A DNA stretch of 64,000 bases from Taenia hydatigena (taxonomy: Eukaryota; Platyhelminthes; Cestoda; Cyclophyllidea; Taeniidae), in contig JADWOT020000001.1 in NCBI GenBank assembly GCA_036345935.2, positions 32,371,971 through 32,435,970 of the forward strand. Reading direction: 5' to 3'. Position 1 is the first letter of the stretch; each line of letters starts with the position of its first letter. The translations under genes were made by a program, and so were the position numbers. Positions 1 through 12,300 of this stretch are shown here, piece by piece. The notes under the pieces are model-generated. The model had not been told where the DNA came from. It saw only the letters and a list, made by a program, of their open reading frames with translations, and ran no database searches.

Positions 1-2408
1 TCTGAAGGAGATTGATGCGAGTGTATAGTACAAACGTAAGCCATTCTTGATTCTGGGTAACTTTTAGAAAGAAAATCTTTTAAAACGTGTAAAGGCCGCA
101 TTGGAGGGTCCGACAAATCTTTGTGGTGTGGCATGTGATGCCGTGAGGTGAAGGTGGAATTGACTGCCGGCTGGTAAACATGAACAAATAAAGATGAAGG
201 AATGAAGGAAAGAGGCAAGAGTTGATGTGAAAGAAGTGAAAGTGGCTCTAAAATGGCCTGGTGGGAAATCGAACGAAAGTGGCGAAGAAAATGAAATGAA
301 GGGAGTGGGGTAAGTGCACGAAACTGCACCTGCCTAGCTGTCATCTTTTGTGCAACTTAAAAAATGAGGCATAGTAAGGAGCAGATGTAGTGGAAGAAGA
401 ACAAGATACTCATTGAAGAGGCGTTGAACTGCGACTTGGAAATGAAGGGTAGGACAAGAGGGTGCCCAAGGTACTATTTGGCCTTAATATCTGTGAGACA
501 AAGTGGCCTAGTCTTGTTTGATCTCAATGTCCTTCAAGTCGATTGTGAGTAGCGAAGCAGCTCCGAAGTTTAAATTACTGAGCGGGCAGCTAAGACCAAT
601 TTAACCACAGGTTCTCTACAATGGTTGATTAACGCTGAGCAAGTAATGGTGGACTAGTATGTCTGCTGCCGCTTTAGTGTCTGCGAGATGGCTTGTGAAG
701 AGGCATAAAATGATGGAGGTGGAATTGAAGGCAAAGAATCATTAAATGCAATTTGCTCTTAAACAGTCTGGATTCAATGTATACACACATCCTTGCCAAC
801 TACTAGTGGGTGAAGCGAGATGACCCATTCTTCCTAGGATGAAGGAAGAAATAGCAATTTTTCTAAAGAGAGGAAGGAAGGAATGCGAATGGGAGGGTGA
901 GGAGGAAGGAGAAGGAATGAGAATGGGAATAAGGAAGGGAGTGTAAGAAAATTAAATGACGATAAGCCTCAATGACTGCGTAGAGTGTGAGGATGAATTT
1001 AGACGTTCTGTGATGGAGTATTGCTTTATAAACTTTCCCGATTATTTTCATTCGTTCATCTATCACCTCATTTGGTTTTCTACCTCTCTGTTCAAGCATA
1101 TGCTGCAAGCGTCACGCAGAAAATTCATTGCAATAAACATGCTCAAGCATAACTATTGAGTTAGTGATCTTGCTGTGTGAAACAAAATTTCTCTTGACGG
1201 GCCCAATTGAAAAAGCTATCACCCTAGACTGCGGTTGAGCTGACGCTGGCGCGCATAGAATGGTAGGGAAATTAGAGCAAAGCATTTTAAGACCGAAGCG
1301 AAAGAAGCGATACCATGAGTTACCCTTAATTTCGACGAGATCAACTGTCACTTGTGCTTTGGACGTCTGATGCCTTCCGAATGTAGGGAGGAGAGGTAGT
1401 AAAAAACTAAAAGAGCACAGACTACTGGGATGAACTGTTCCAGGGAAGGGTCGTTGAGGCTAAATTGAACTGCGGCATGGATGACAGCGTAGATTTTTGC
1501 AATGGCTTGCATGTCTTATATTATTGCGGTTGAATTCTTCCCCGATTCGATCAGTGACACTTGTTGCATGCAGTGTGCGCGTGGACTATTGTGGTGTTGT
1601 TTGATGGCCCACCGAACAACGCTATAAGGCTTGACCACAGTGTTCAGGACACTTGCATGGTGGTGATGTTAACCAGTAGTTTCTTATTACGCCCATCCAC
1701 TATTGCAGACGTTGCAGCTTGCCCTTCATCAATACGCCAGCAGATGACGCTCGTTTCTCCAAATTCGGCTTCATCCCTTAAATCTGCCATCCACTTTGGC
1801 CTAGTCATGAAAGAAGATGATCTATTTTTTGCAGGTAAATGGATTCAAATACAACCGGTGCTCATCATTTTAATCACTCAACTCTTTCATCGGATCTGCA
1901 TCTAATTCTGTCTGAAAGACGAAGCTGCTACACTGTTGCCTTGCCTTTAGCGCCATTGCACAAGCACACGAATGACGAAGGCTTGATTTCCTATACCCAT
2001 GTTTCTTCTTTAAGAACTTTCCTCCAATTGAAAAGCAGTTCAGCAGTATTCACCTAACATGTAGGCGAATATATTTGAGAGCTAAATAGCAAAATTTGTC
2101 TCGTGCGTACACAAATACTAAGGCGCAAAATACTCCTGCATGAGCTGTCTTTAGATTCGCATTGATAATGAATGCAGATAAGCCCTCCTCTTCCGCAATG
2201 AAGACTTACACACCCTCGTACCTTGCAGGACCCATGTGGATTTGGACAGCTTGTTCTTAGATCCTGACTGCGCAGTCCTTCCCAAGCAATCTGCTATTTG
2301 CATATTTAACTCTTCCCCATCCCTCTTATTTGATTAATTCGTGTATGTACAGTGCAGCTGTTGTCGAAATAACCTTGTCTGTTTTCAATTCCACTTCCAT
2401 TAAGCGGA
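1..2408. other. unassigned, no gene recognised
   Basis: No exon, RNA gene or copy of the window's repeat families was recognised here. Frames are short and on both strands. Two purine-rich patches on the + strand, near 180-310 and 863-945, are built from irregular AAGG/GAAG words and make spurious frames on both strands. Confidence 0.5.
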
Positions 2409-2819
2409 ATGTGCACCACATCGACAAGAAGTAGGCTCAGGTCACATCACTCTTTCAATCTTTACAACAAAACCGCAAATGGAGTTCATGCTATGGGCCA
2501 ATTTGGCTGCTTGAACTTAAGGCATCTCCTCCCAATTAAAACGGAAATGGTTAACAAAGTGTGGTGGGACTGCATGGACTCGCGATTTTCCACACATTAT
2601 ATAATTGACGATGCACGTGGAACAGCATTATCAAGTGCTCTTTGTTTATTTGTCATAGGGCATTTTGCAAACGGTTCATTTCTTCGAGCACCTACCCGCG
2701 ATAGGAGCGTCTACCCACTAAGCGTTCTCCTCCTCCTTTGCATGATTTTGGGTATTTTATATATCCTTATAATGATTGGTGCAGTGAACTGTAGACTTCT
2801 ACTAGCAAGTACTTTCTAG
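2409..2819 (+). other. long single open frame, hydrophobic C-terminus, unknown
   Basis: This is one of the longest uninterrupted frames of the window, 136 codons from an ATG. It resembles no family I know. The first 100 residues are unremarkable and poor in hydrophobic runs. Near residues 105-130 there is a strongly hydrophobic stretch (LSVLLLLCMILGILYILIMI) that could span a membrane. No splice sites or second copy support it, and frames of this length occur by chance in a window of this size. Treat it as an unproven frame, not a gene. Confidence 0.12.
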
Positions 2820-2944
2820 CAGATAAGTGTCACTTACCTAACCTTCAGAGGAACCATATCGCAGCTTTTGCTTGGCGTGTGTGACGCTTCTTAGTAGGTC
2901 ACCTTTACCTTTACCTGTGCACACTCATTATTGTTAGCCTCTCG

Positions 2945-3375
2945 ACAGCTCCAACGAAACCACGGATAGGCAGTACCCTCCTGTGCCAAATTTAAGCATC
3001 GCTTCGTGAGATCCTATGGATGACAAACGCGTCTCGTGTGACTAAATGGGCTATTTAATCCACCAAATACATGCTGCAAAAGAGCCAATGCAAAGAAGCG
3101 GCTACGGCACCATCAACTTTAGTGGATTATGCGCTGGTCAATCTGGTCGTACACGATGACGGATCGACGCGTGTGCTTGCGTCTTCGGCTGAGTGGAGTA
3201 GCACCTATCACAGAGACAGTCGCAATGCAGCAGTGGCACTAGTCCTCCTCTCATTGTGCTTAATCTTCATCACCCTACCTCGTTCATCACTTTTCCAATG
3301 ATGGATAAAGTGGTCAACGTACACACGCTCTGCACTGACATTGCAGCTAGGACTTGCACACACAACAACAGCTTG
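2945..3375 (+). repeat. duplicated module, first copy (partner near 48.7 kb)
   Basis: This block is repeated on the same strand at 48686-49165, with substitutions and small indels throughout. Its core is a family A element. In this copy the frame is open for 76 codons and ends in a hydrophobic run (AVALVLLSLCLIFITL). The partner has a stop inside the same frame. Shared landmarks are the peptide words TLVDYA and VLASSA in this copy and the nucleotide word TTAGTGGATTATGCG in both. Confidence 0.75.
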
Positions 3376-3839
3376 CACTGCCTGGAAGCTACTTCTTTGC
3401 CGTAATGTGATGCTTCAGGCATGGAAGAAGCAATGCTTGCACAATCTACTTGTATGGAATTTTTGTGAGATAAAAATCCAGATCTGTCGCCATTGATGAA
3501 CGATGCGGTGGCCAATCCGACCAATACTTGATTGCTATTGACCTTTAAATGGTTGGCAGCAGACTTGGAATACGGTAGGATTGCTGACGCTCCCAACGTC
3601 TCGACCTCCTAGATCATATCGATGCCATCGGTTTCGTCCCTCTAAAAGGTGCCTCTTTAGAGCCGATGCAGATGGCATTCGTGCTCCACCCCACAGCGGT
3701 TAGGACGCCGATGAGCGGTTTACACCTCCTTGCACGTCACTATATGGCGTTCAAGGGTCATTGTGACTTAAATTGCATTCCATGATCAGTTAATCGTCTC
3801 TGACTGGATAACTGGAATGTGTAATTTGCTCGTTAGCCA
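3376..3839. other. unassigned spacer
   Basis: No gene or repeat copy recognised. A 108-codon frame on the minus strand (3270-3596) overlaps the preceding repeat and has no supporting features. Confidence 0.4.
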
Positions 3840-4530
3840 GCCAGCTATTTCCACAGTGCTGGAAGGAGGCAGAAACCCTGCCTGGCTAACTGGCTAGTGG
3901 TTTGTTGGGAGCCTAATGTGCTCATTGGATAGCCAAGTAAAGGAGGAAATGAGATTATCAAATAGAAGCCGCAGTCACGCCCAACTCTTAGATTGTAATG
4001 GACACTATCAACCATTTGACGTGATGGTCTGTCCAAGCGCCCCTGATAGCGTATGTAGTGTAGAATAGCCGCTGACCTCCCTCAGTGCCAGAGAATAAGC
4101 CCCACCAGGGCTGTTTGTCAGGTGAATTGTTTGACTGCTCGCGACAGCGAGGACCAGGTGGTTACAGTGAACGAAGACAAGATGAGAAAAGTTGAGCAGA
4201 GGGCGGATTACCAAGGTGAATGGGAAAGTGAGGAAGCAGACGAGAAGACGTCGTTTCGGTTTGCATGCAGTAGTAGAAACTGGAGAAGGAAACCGAGGAG
4301 AATGAGGGAGAAGGAGAACAATGTGACGGAGGAGAGCGCGTCGTCTCGTGCTCATAAGTAAAAAGTGTAGAGCTGCTGATGCATTAAGGCTTATTTTTTC
4401 TTATTAACATGAAAATTGTGGATTGAATGTAATCCGCTGCTCAACAGCTGCAGGACTCATTGTTTGGCCTTCAAATCGTGCCAGCTACCACAAGGAGGTA
4501 AAAGGCCAGGCGACGCTCCACTGAATAGAG
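3840..4530 (+). repeat. duplicated module, first copy (partner near 24.2 kb)
   Basis: A diverged copy lies on the same strand at about 24200-25000. Matching landmarks, in order, are: GGCTAGT followed by GTTGTTGGG; a stretch containing GGATAGCCAAG; AATAAGCCCCA(C/T)CAGG; a G/A-rich part sharing GCAGTAGTAGAAACTGGA; and TGTAATCCGCTGCTCA. The two copies differ by indels, with the second longer in its first half. Both lead into a family I element at their downstream end. Confidence 0.7.
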
Positions 4531-4735
4531 CAAATGTCGATGTGATTGATTTCCAAATTAGGAAGTAATTACAAAACAGAAAACTGCGCCACTACGGCTA
4601 CTTTCATTGGGATGTTCAGGCACCGCCACCGAGAAATGCCAACTCAAAATGCTCAAGGGTATTGTGTGCAAATATGTATCTTTCGTGAAGGCGATCGACA
4701 CCTGGTCAAGAGTGAGAGCAGACAAAGAGCATTCT
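4480..4735 (+). repeat. family I element
   Basis: One of four copies of a module of about 250 bp; the others are at 24925, 35720 and 41590. A shared frame is visible in this copy and the 35.8 kb copy: peptide words NCATTAT / NCDTTST, then REMPTQN / QEVPTQN, then ICIFREGD / MCIFRKGN. Matching residues in one frame over 50 codons suggest it derives from coding DNA. It runs directly into a family A element here, so the two families may be parts of one longer unit. Confidence 0.65.
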
Positions 4736-5060
4736 TCATCGGTGAAGAAGGTGGATGACGACGGTTTGGTAGGCTAAGACGAGTTCTTCGAACGCTTTCC
4801 TTTAATTAGTCAGGCATATATAACGCAAACGTGTCGATCTGACAAAGTGGCTACATACCCGTCCCCAATAATGATGGGGTCGTTGAGAACACAATGATCC
4901 AAGTGTTCCATCATGCGATTCGACGCTGTTGTTAGACAGGTACGCGCACAGGCGTTGCGCGTAAAGTTCGTGCTCTGCTGTAGTTGCCCCACCACACCCT
5001 CGTCTGCTGCCGCCCTTGACCGGCGTGACTGTTGGTCACTGGTTTCACTTCGCAGATGCG
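4700..5060 (+). repeat. family A element
   Basis: Carries the landmarks of family A in order: GAGAGCAGAC, a GGATGACGACGGTT word, a TTCGAACGCTTTC word, a CATATATAACGCAAACGTG word and a CTACATACCCGTCCCC word. The same order is seen near 16.2, 26.9 and 8.0 kb. No intact frame is kept in this copy. Confidence 0.6.
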
Positions 5061-5389
5061 AGTGAAACAAATCAGGCTCAAAAGAATAAAAAATAAACAC
5101 GGCTCATGACTCATAGCTGTGATTCTTGAGGCATATAAGTGGATGTCGAATCACATTTAATTACAAGGGCAATGGAGGATGTTGAGTGGAGTGGAGGCGA
5201 GAAGCGGCATCACTTTAATGAACGAGGAAAGTAAATCGACCACTAAAGCTGCTTTCATCCCAAAAAACTCAAGGCAAAACATAAAGAATATGAATTTTGC
5301 ATTTGCTTACTAGGCATAGCCTCATCGTCAGGTTGTGGTCCACCGGCAGCTCGGTAATCTCCACCAACCTTAGAATTTTGGACTAGCTG

Positions 5390-5905
5390 AATGGCGACGT
5401 TCATGTTTTGTGGCAGCCAATTCTTGCCCAGAGCAAATTTGAGCAGTAGTCATTTATTTGAATAGGCCTACCTCTCGATTTGGGCGGCTCAGGAGACAGT
5501 GCGAGATGTTTCCATTCGGTCACCGATCCCTTCGGTGAAATGACGATGGCGCTTTGTTCCTCCTGCTTGGCAACCTTTCTCAACATTCTCTGCGTGCTGC
5601 CACAAAAACTAAATGTGGTTTTTCTGTTAGCTCGGAATTCAGCGGTGGACAGACCTGAGGTACGTGGATTCCCTTTGGACCTTTCTACTCTTCGTGCTGT
5701 CGGCAAAATTCAACCCGGCAAAGACTCTGTGCTTAGTGAGAAAAAGCAAAGTTGATGCTTTCATTACGCTTTGAGTTCTGTTGTTTGGTAGAAGCTTTAA
5801 GTGGTCAATTTTCTGACATGCTGCAACAAATTTGACATTCATTCCCTCCTTCTTAGCCCTCGCTTTCTTGCAGCAAGTGGCTTGAATAGAGGTAGGCGAC
5901 GTTCT
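5390..5905 (+). repeat. family B element with open frame
   Basis: Family B copy on the + strand, with a piece of the opposite orientation at its start (near 5400-5460). It contains a 91-codon frame (5480-5755). Its words LNILCV, PQKLNV, NSAVD, GFPLDLSTLR and KIQPGKD recur in minus-strand frames at 16.6-16.85 and 61.28-61.54 kb. The shared frame implies a coding ancestor, but I do not recognise the protein. The segment after 5760, with TGGTAGAAGCTTTAAGTGG, marks the family's downstream end. Confidence 0.65.
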
Positions 5906-6599
5906 CCACTACTAGTCAATTTTACGTGTCACTGTCACCATTGTGACAGTACATCAATCGCGAGTGTGGTGTGCAAATGGGAGGTATCAGTGTAACAGCT
6001 TCCATCCACGCTGTAGTGTTCGGAGTTTAACTGAGTCGGGTGCATCGTACTAAAGAATTCGCCGGCGTAAGCCAAAACCACTTTAGTCTGCAATGAAGGG
6101 GAATTGTGAATTGCTCGTGTCGTGGTGATTCCCTCCGCGGCTACATGCCAATCACAGCCAACAGATCCAGAGATGCTGATGCGGTCGATGCTATAAAGTA
6201 CTCGGGAGGCTATATTCAGGCCCACTCACCCTCTCATTTTCCTCCTCGTTCCATCGATCTCCACCACTTCCAACAGGCTACTATCGCTTCCTTTACACTT
6301 ACTCACCTACGCATCCAAAGCGCCATCACTTATCCCATTTGCCTTTATCCGCTACTTCCCAAAAAGGGTAATAAAATTAGCACTTTGTGTAACCAAAACT
6401 TTATTTGAACACACCACCATGCCAGAGTGAAAGGAGCTATTGGGTAAGGAGCATGAGCAATCAAGAATCAGAAAATGGAAAGGAAAAACAGTATCGAAGT
6501 TAATTTGAATTGTCAGTAATACCTATGCTGTCAAAATGGATCCAGTTTCACTCCAATGAGACAGCAGTTAAAAAATGCAAAGACTCAGTACGTGCAGAA
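5906..6599. other. unassigned spacer
   Basis: No gene or repeat copy recognised. A 100-codon frame (6106-6408) has no splice sites, relatives or motifs to support it. Confidence 0.4.
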
Positions 6600-7240
6600 G
6601 AAGGCTGCGCAGACTGATTCGCTTTGCAACAGCGTCATCACCACGTCATCAAAGCATGAACCTTGCGGCGATTTGGCTGCCTCATCTATCTTCGACGCGA
6701 AGACAAGAATTTGAGATTGAATCACGAGCGTTCTGGAAGCGAATGAATGAATAATAGGAGATTTTGTGGTCTATTTGATCCCACTCTACTCGTTTCAAGG
6801 ATGTGAAGGTCAAGGAGAGATGAACGCCAAACTGACCACGCGCTTTGGGATCCCTTCTTACCACGACCTGAGCAGACACCAACCAGAGAGTCTTCGGTGC
6901 ATTATTTGGAGTGTTCTCTTTCAAGTGCTCTGATTGGTGTCATTTGTTGAAACAAGCGCCACGCAGGACTCTCAACGGACAAAAGACCGAAAGATTCCGG
7001 CTTACTTGTTCTTTTCCGTCTATCCTGCCCCTGATTGACCCCTAACACCATGACGGTTGCAAGGACTCGCTTGGGTCGAGGAACCATCTCTGTAGATATC
7101 ACTCATACGAGAAGTGAACACATCGACATGAGACGTTAAATTTCACTAGATGGTTGCAAGGGCGAATTTGAACCAGGCCTGAAAGTTCCCGAGGCTGCAA
7201 GCTACTTTTGAACCAAGGAGAACAAAGTGGCTGAAAGACG
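6600..7240 (-). repeat. cassette-upstream module, inverted degenerate copy
   Basis: Read on the minus strand this matches the parts that precede the membrane cassette at 17.77-18.15 kb and 27.28-27.93 kb. The order is a GTGAATTTC-like segment, then a frame with RPKRVLATVMVLGV (compare RPKRVLVILAVLGI and RPKRVLVVFAALGI), then a TTCGTCC-type segment, and finally the CATCGCCGCAAG-type segment. The RPKRVL frame is open for 66 codons from a methionine. The later part is interrupted. Confidence 0.6.
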
Positions 7241-7539
7241 AATCGCTCCCACATTGCAGAAAAACGTTAGTGGGCCAGACAAATTGAAGAGTCCAAGGCT
7301 AATGGCTTTGTTAGCGAGCAACATACACATGTCTGTCAAAGCAGGCGAATTGTGCGAACGTCACTTGTTCAGTGATTGGACCACCATTTGGCGCTAAAAT
7401 GGCAAGAGGTCCACCACGATTGCAGATGCTACATGCAAACGGTCTCAATCCTAATTGGCTGAGACGTGACTACCACGAAGTTTGATGCTGCTGCAATATC
7501 AGCAGCAATGCGCTGTCATAATTTCGAAGGTGAGTAACA

Positions 7540-7740
7540 GGGTGGGTATCAATCTTCATCATTGGAGACATTGATTACGAGTTAGGATGAATAGGATTAG
7601 GCACGTTTGGGAAGGGACAGGTTCAGTTGCTGAACCACCACTGTCTCTGTGATTAGTGTTGCTGCGAGGAAGAAGAGACGCAGGCACACGCAATTTCAAC
7701 GGCCAGATTAGCCACCACATAATTCAATAACGTTGACATT
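7540..7740 (-). repeat. family A element, inverted
   Basis: Reverse-complement match to the second half of family A, the part that in + copies reads CTTAATCYTCATCACCC and follows the TGGTTAATCTGGCC-type word. Degenerate, with no frame. The flanks 7241-7539 hold nothing else recognisable. Confidence 0.5.
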
Positions 7741-7869
7741 TCTGAAGCGGCTTCGTCACGTCGCTGTACCTCTATTATTCATGCTTGACTACGAAGCGTA
7801 CAAAGAACACGCTTTTGCATCAATTAAAAGTACTTCCTGGCGGATCGCACTCTACTCTATCTAAGGGGA

Positions 7870-8220
7870 TTAAAGTTATGCAAAAATGAGCGAAAGCGGA
7901 TAAACTGATCCAATTACAGAAACCAACAACCCAACGAAATGTGTCGCAGACTCAGAGAGCACTTTTCTCTCTTGAAGGTAGATGATGACCGTTCCGCAGC
8001 AAGAATGGTGTTCTCGTTCACCATTGAGGACTACTAAGTCAAGCCTATATAAAGCGCATAAGCCGATTTGATGAAGCGACTGGACATTCGTCCCCATCAA
8101 TGAATGATGAAGTAGTTAATTCAGCCGTTCAGTCTAGCAGATGGACGCGAGTGCTTATGACTATGACCGTAGCAGCTGGAGATGCCAATGACGCCCCAGC
8201 TGGCGTGCATAACTGTGCGT
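7870..8220 (+). repeat. family A element
   Basis: Shares with the 26.6-27.1 kb copy, in order: a GCGACACATTTC-like word (seen here as GTGTCGCAGACTCAG on the opposite sense of that piece), GATGATGACCGTTC, CACCATTGAGGACTACT, a TATATAAAGCGCATAAG word and CATCAATGAATGATG. The last word also occurs near 59.53 and 63.25 kb, tying those copies to this family. Frames are broken. Confidence 0.55.
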
Positions 8221-9337
8221 CTCTTCACATCTCAGTGGTTAGTGCTGCCTTGACCTACGGGAACTCCACAACCACGTAAAGAGGTTGTGTTACAGCAGCC
8301 TTAACCCGGATGCGAATGCGGCATCACCATCTGTTTGAGATATATGGCTGTGGTGATGTAGTGGAGCTATTTCTCGACAAAATCTCAGCATCGACTTCTT
8401 ACTCTCCTCCCTCTACTTTACGCATACACTGAGGTCACTTATCAGGCTTTTAACCACCAATGTGGGTGGTGAGACTTCAAGCGTATTGTGTCCTACAACT
8501 GCTCTAAGCCTCCCGGCCCAGACTGTTCTTTCCACGCTGATGCATTCGATCCTCGCTTGAATGCATTGTCTTTCAAACCCAAGTGAAATCTTGCACAATC
8601 CACATACAGTAGTGCGAATTTCCTGCATATGGTGCTTAGGATTCTTGTGATTGGTAGACCGCAATCGAAGGGTATTGAGAGGCTGCTGTGGCCAGAAGCA
8701 CAAAACCTTCTCACTGACCTCAGGGTTGCATCCTAGTCGACTCAAATGATGCGCAATCCTCCTTCTTTTCCCCTACTCCTTCAGCAAGTCAACTGTTGTA
8801 GGTGTGCAAGAATTCGCACTTGTTTGAAATAAGATGTCATTCGTGCAAGGCTTGATAGCATCGGCGTGGAAAGAGAAAAGGCTTAGAAAAAATGGAAATA
8901 TTAGGAAGGTAAGGTCTGATTCGCATAAGGATGGTGTGCGGTATCTTCCTCCACCTCACCTTGAGCATGTGACGATCCTCTCTAAATGTAAGATTATTTT
9001 GTCTATGTTCCTCTTAAACGGCTAGTTAATCAGTTGAGTGTAAACCAATTTTAAATGGAGTAAACGTTTGCAACTGCTTCTGAGGTTCTTAATTTTGGTG
9101 GCATTTTCTATGTCGGTAGCATGGTTGCTGATCTACTGATTAGTCAACAATTAGAGCTATGACTAATTGGCATTTGACTTTCTCCTTTTATAACCTACGC
9201 ACTTGATTGCCAAATGAGAGAAACTGGTGAACTGGATCACCCACAGCTACAGCCACGCCCAACAGTTGGCTCATTACAGACATGACTAGCGAACGGCGGC
9301 TTGAGCGATCGCTGATTGAGGTCTGACATCGACGACA
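8221..9337. other. unassigned spacer
   Basis: No recognisable gene or repeat copy. A 110-codon minus-strand frame (8413-8745) shows no motif and overlaps another frame on the same strand, as expected by chance. Confidence 0.4.
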
Positions 9338-12300
9338 TTACCTGAAAGCCAATTCTCCAAGTAGTAAAATAAAAGTATTAATTAGAATAGCGGATCGCAA
9401 TGCGTGCAAAGGTTATGGGGTTCGTCACCCCTCTTTGACCTTCTCACCCTTGGAAAAAGCAGTGTGAGCAGTTAGTACACAAAGCTTCATGGAATCCAAT
9501 TGCTCTCGTCCGGCACGCTCGGATGATTGGGCGCCGTTAAGCACGCAGTTCAGTTTAAAATCCTCGTCTTCTCGTCGAAGGCAGACGAGACAGTCACATC
9601 GCCGCAATGTTCATGCTTCGGCGACTTTGCAAAGACGCTATCAGGGGACGAAATAGTCTGCGTAGCCTTCTTCTGCACAAACCAAAGCTGCGCATTGGTG
9701 ACCTGCTACTATTTGGTAACATATTGACATCAGAGGTGTTGCTGTCAATTTAAATTAACTTTGATACTGGCTTCCTTCTGTCATTATAATGTTTGATTTC
9801 TCGTGCTCCTTACCTCTTATCTTCTTTTACCCCAGCATAGTGGTATGATTCAAATAAAGTTCCGCCTACTTCAAGTGCTAATTTTCACTGCCCATTTTGG
9901 GAAGCATCGAGTAAAGGTGAATGGGAGAAGTAGTGTGCTTTACGCGGGTAAGGTAGGTGGGTGTGGGGGACACCATAGTCACCTGTAGGAGGTGGTCAGG
10001 ATTAATCGAGTGAGTAGGAAAAGGAAACAGCAATTGATGCGGACAATCCACTAGAATCACCAATATGCACAACAGTTGTCTCCTCTCAAGTTCACTTCAA
10101 TTCTTAGCATCAAACCGTTGTCTACCTCTCCCACTAGCCAAATGCCCTCGCATTCGCTGACTTCAGACCTCTCATGGGGTCGTCGGAATGAAGTCTGTGA
10201 CAAACCAGACAAAGGAGTTTGCCCAGCCAGCATGGGCATAGACATAGACCCAGAGGGGTGATCACCTCAGGTTAAATGAATTCTCCAGCGGTTTCTCAAT
10301 CCGCCAACAACCTCTGAAGGTTTGCACCTCTAAATTTCAGTAGTTGTTGAGGTAGTGCCTGGTCGTATTATTTGGAGCAAACGACCTCTCAGCAACCCGG
10401 CTACCCACAGTCACTTCAGCGCCAAACTCTCGGATGTTGACAAGGCGAATGACATTTTCATATCATTGGAAGCTAGTCAGAAGATGCAGCACTGATAACT
10501 CTATCCCATGAGCATTTGGTCTTTACTGGGAAAGACTTGCCTAACAGAGGGCATCAAGTAATTAAGACGGACGCTTCGAGACAAGAAGAGGAGAAAATGG
10601 CTTCCATTAAGTTCGTCTTTATGTCAAGTTATTCTATGGACTACAATAAGCCACAGTTGTGTTGGACGTATAAGCCGGATTGAGGAACTTCATGGTATGC
10701 AACTTCGTCCCCATTGGGCGGCAAGGTAAACAAATCTCCAGTTCTCGAATTTCACTGATGGTATCGACGCACTCCAGAGAACATTGACAAAGCACCGCAA
10801 TCGCTAGCTGTTGGTCAGACGAATTTTCGGTTGGTTTGCTGCTTTGGCCAGTCAAGCACTCAACAACTTGCGCGACAGAATGGCAGGTTGTGTGAAAACC
10901 CAACGAACTCTGGTAGAAAGCGTTGTCCATCTAAGGTGTCAGTTGCGATTTAATCATCATAATCATTAACCTATGCCAAGAGATAAGTCTCTTTGGGACT
11001 ATTTGTCAGTTGATTGATAATTTGGTTATGTGATGGACTAGTCAGTCAGTCAACAATTTATTCAGAAGCTAATTTAAATTTTGCTTCCTTTCTCACTTGG
11101 TTGTAAGCGTGGCCAGCTGGTTGGCTGGAAGCTTGTTGAGAGCATGGCAAGTTTACTAAATAGGCAAAAGAGGGTAGTGGTAAGCCGTCAGTGTTACAAG
11201 GCGCTGAGTAACTGCTGGCTAACCCAGAGCCACAGCCACGGCCTACAGTCAGTTTGTTATCAACTCGACCAGTCAATTGAACCACTGATCTGCAAGTCAA
11301 CGGGGACTCCGAATGGTGCAGTAATAAGTGATTACAAGCAAAATGGGAAACGTCCAATTGATATTAGTGATGCACACACGAAAGTTGGCAGCAGTGACTT
11401 CTTCAAGACTGTAACTGAACTCTTTGAGGGAGGACGTGGGATGAATACGTGACTGCGTAAAATGAGTTGGCAGAAAGGCATATCACGGGAGTCCCTGACG
11501 TCTCACTGGTCTGCATCGCTACATTATGACATTGGTTAATAAAGGGAGAAGATTCTGCTCCATGCCATTGTTCGGATGTGCTAGTAACATTCACTCCCCT
11601 CTCACTTACCGAGATTTCAAGATGAATTTTTCGAATGTTTGACATTAGATTTTACTTTGCACTTTAGTCTTCAGTAGAACTGGCTGAGAATACAAGGACG
11701 CGACTGTTCGAGGGTAACCTTAGTGTTGTTGGATAAATTGAAGGAGACACACCTCCTCCTTTAGTCCAAAGCATATGCCAGAGTCTCAGAGGATGGAAGC
11801 TGAGTGCTCTTTTCATCGTGGCGAGGTGCGATTTTAACGAGTGCTCTTCAACCTCCTGTGTGGGTTGACTGCAATCCCACTCCTCTATAGGGAGCCAAGT
11901 ACGCCTTTCAAGAGGGAAGAGGGGGGAAGGCGAATATTTAGGCTTATAGTTCACCTTGGAGCATAATCAGACGTGCCAGCACATGGTGTAACATGTGAAG
12001 TTGGCGTAGATGTGCACCACCTTTCCCTTGGTTAGTTGGAATTGTCGGAAATCGATAATTCCTCTGCGACAGAATCATGTCATCTTCACCTCGACGATCG
12101 ATGTTCCACCCATGTAGCCACATATATATAGAAAACAAGGGAGTAGTCTGCGGAGCGTCTTTTAGTGTCTGCCTATCAGTCAGCTCGCTTGTGTACTTGC
12201 ACGGAAGGACAGGTGTGTGTGCGTCTTATGACCGATAGCAAGACTGTGAAAAGGAGACCGCAACAAGGTCGGAATGCCCCTTGCTGTGTAAAAGAGGAAA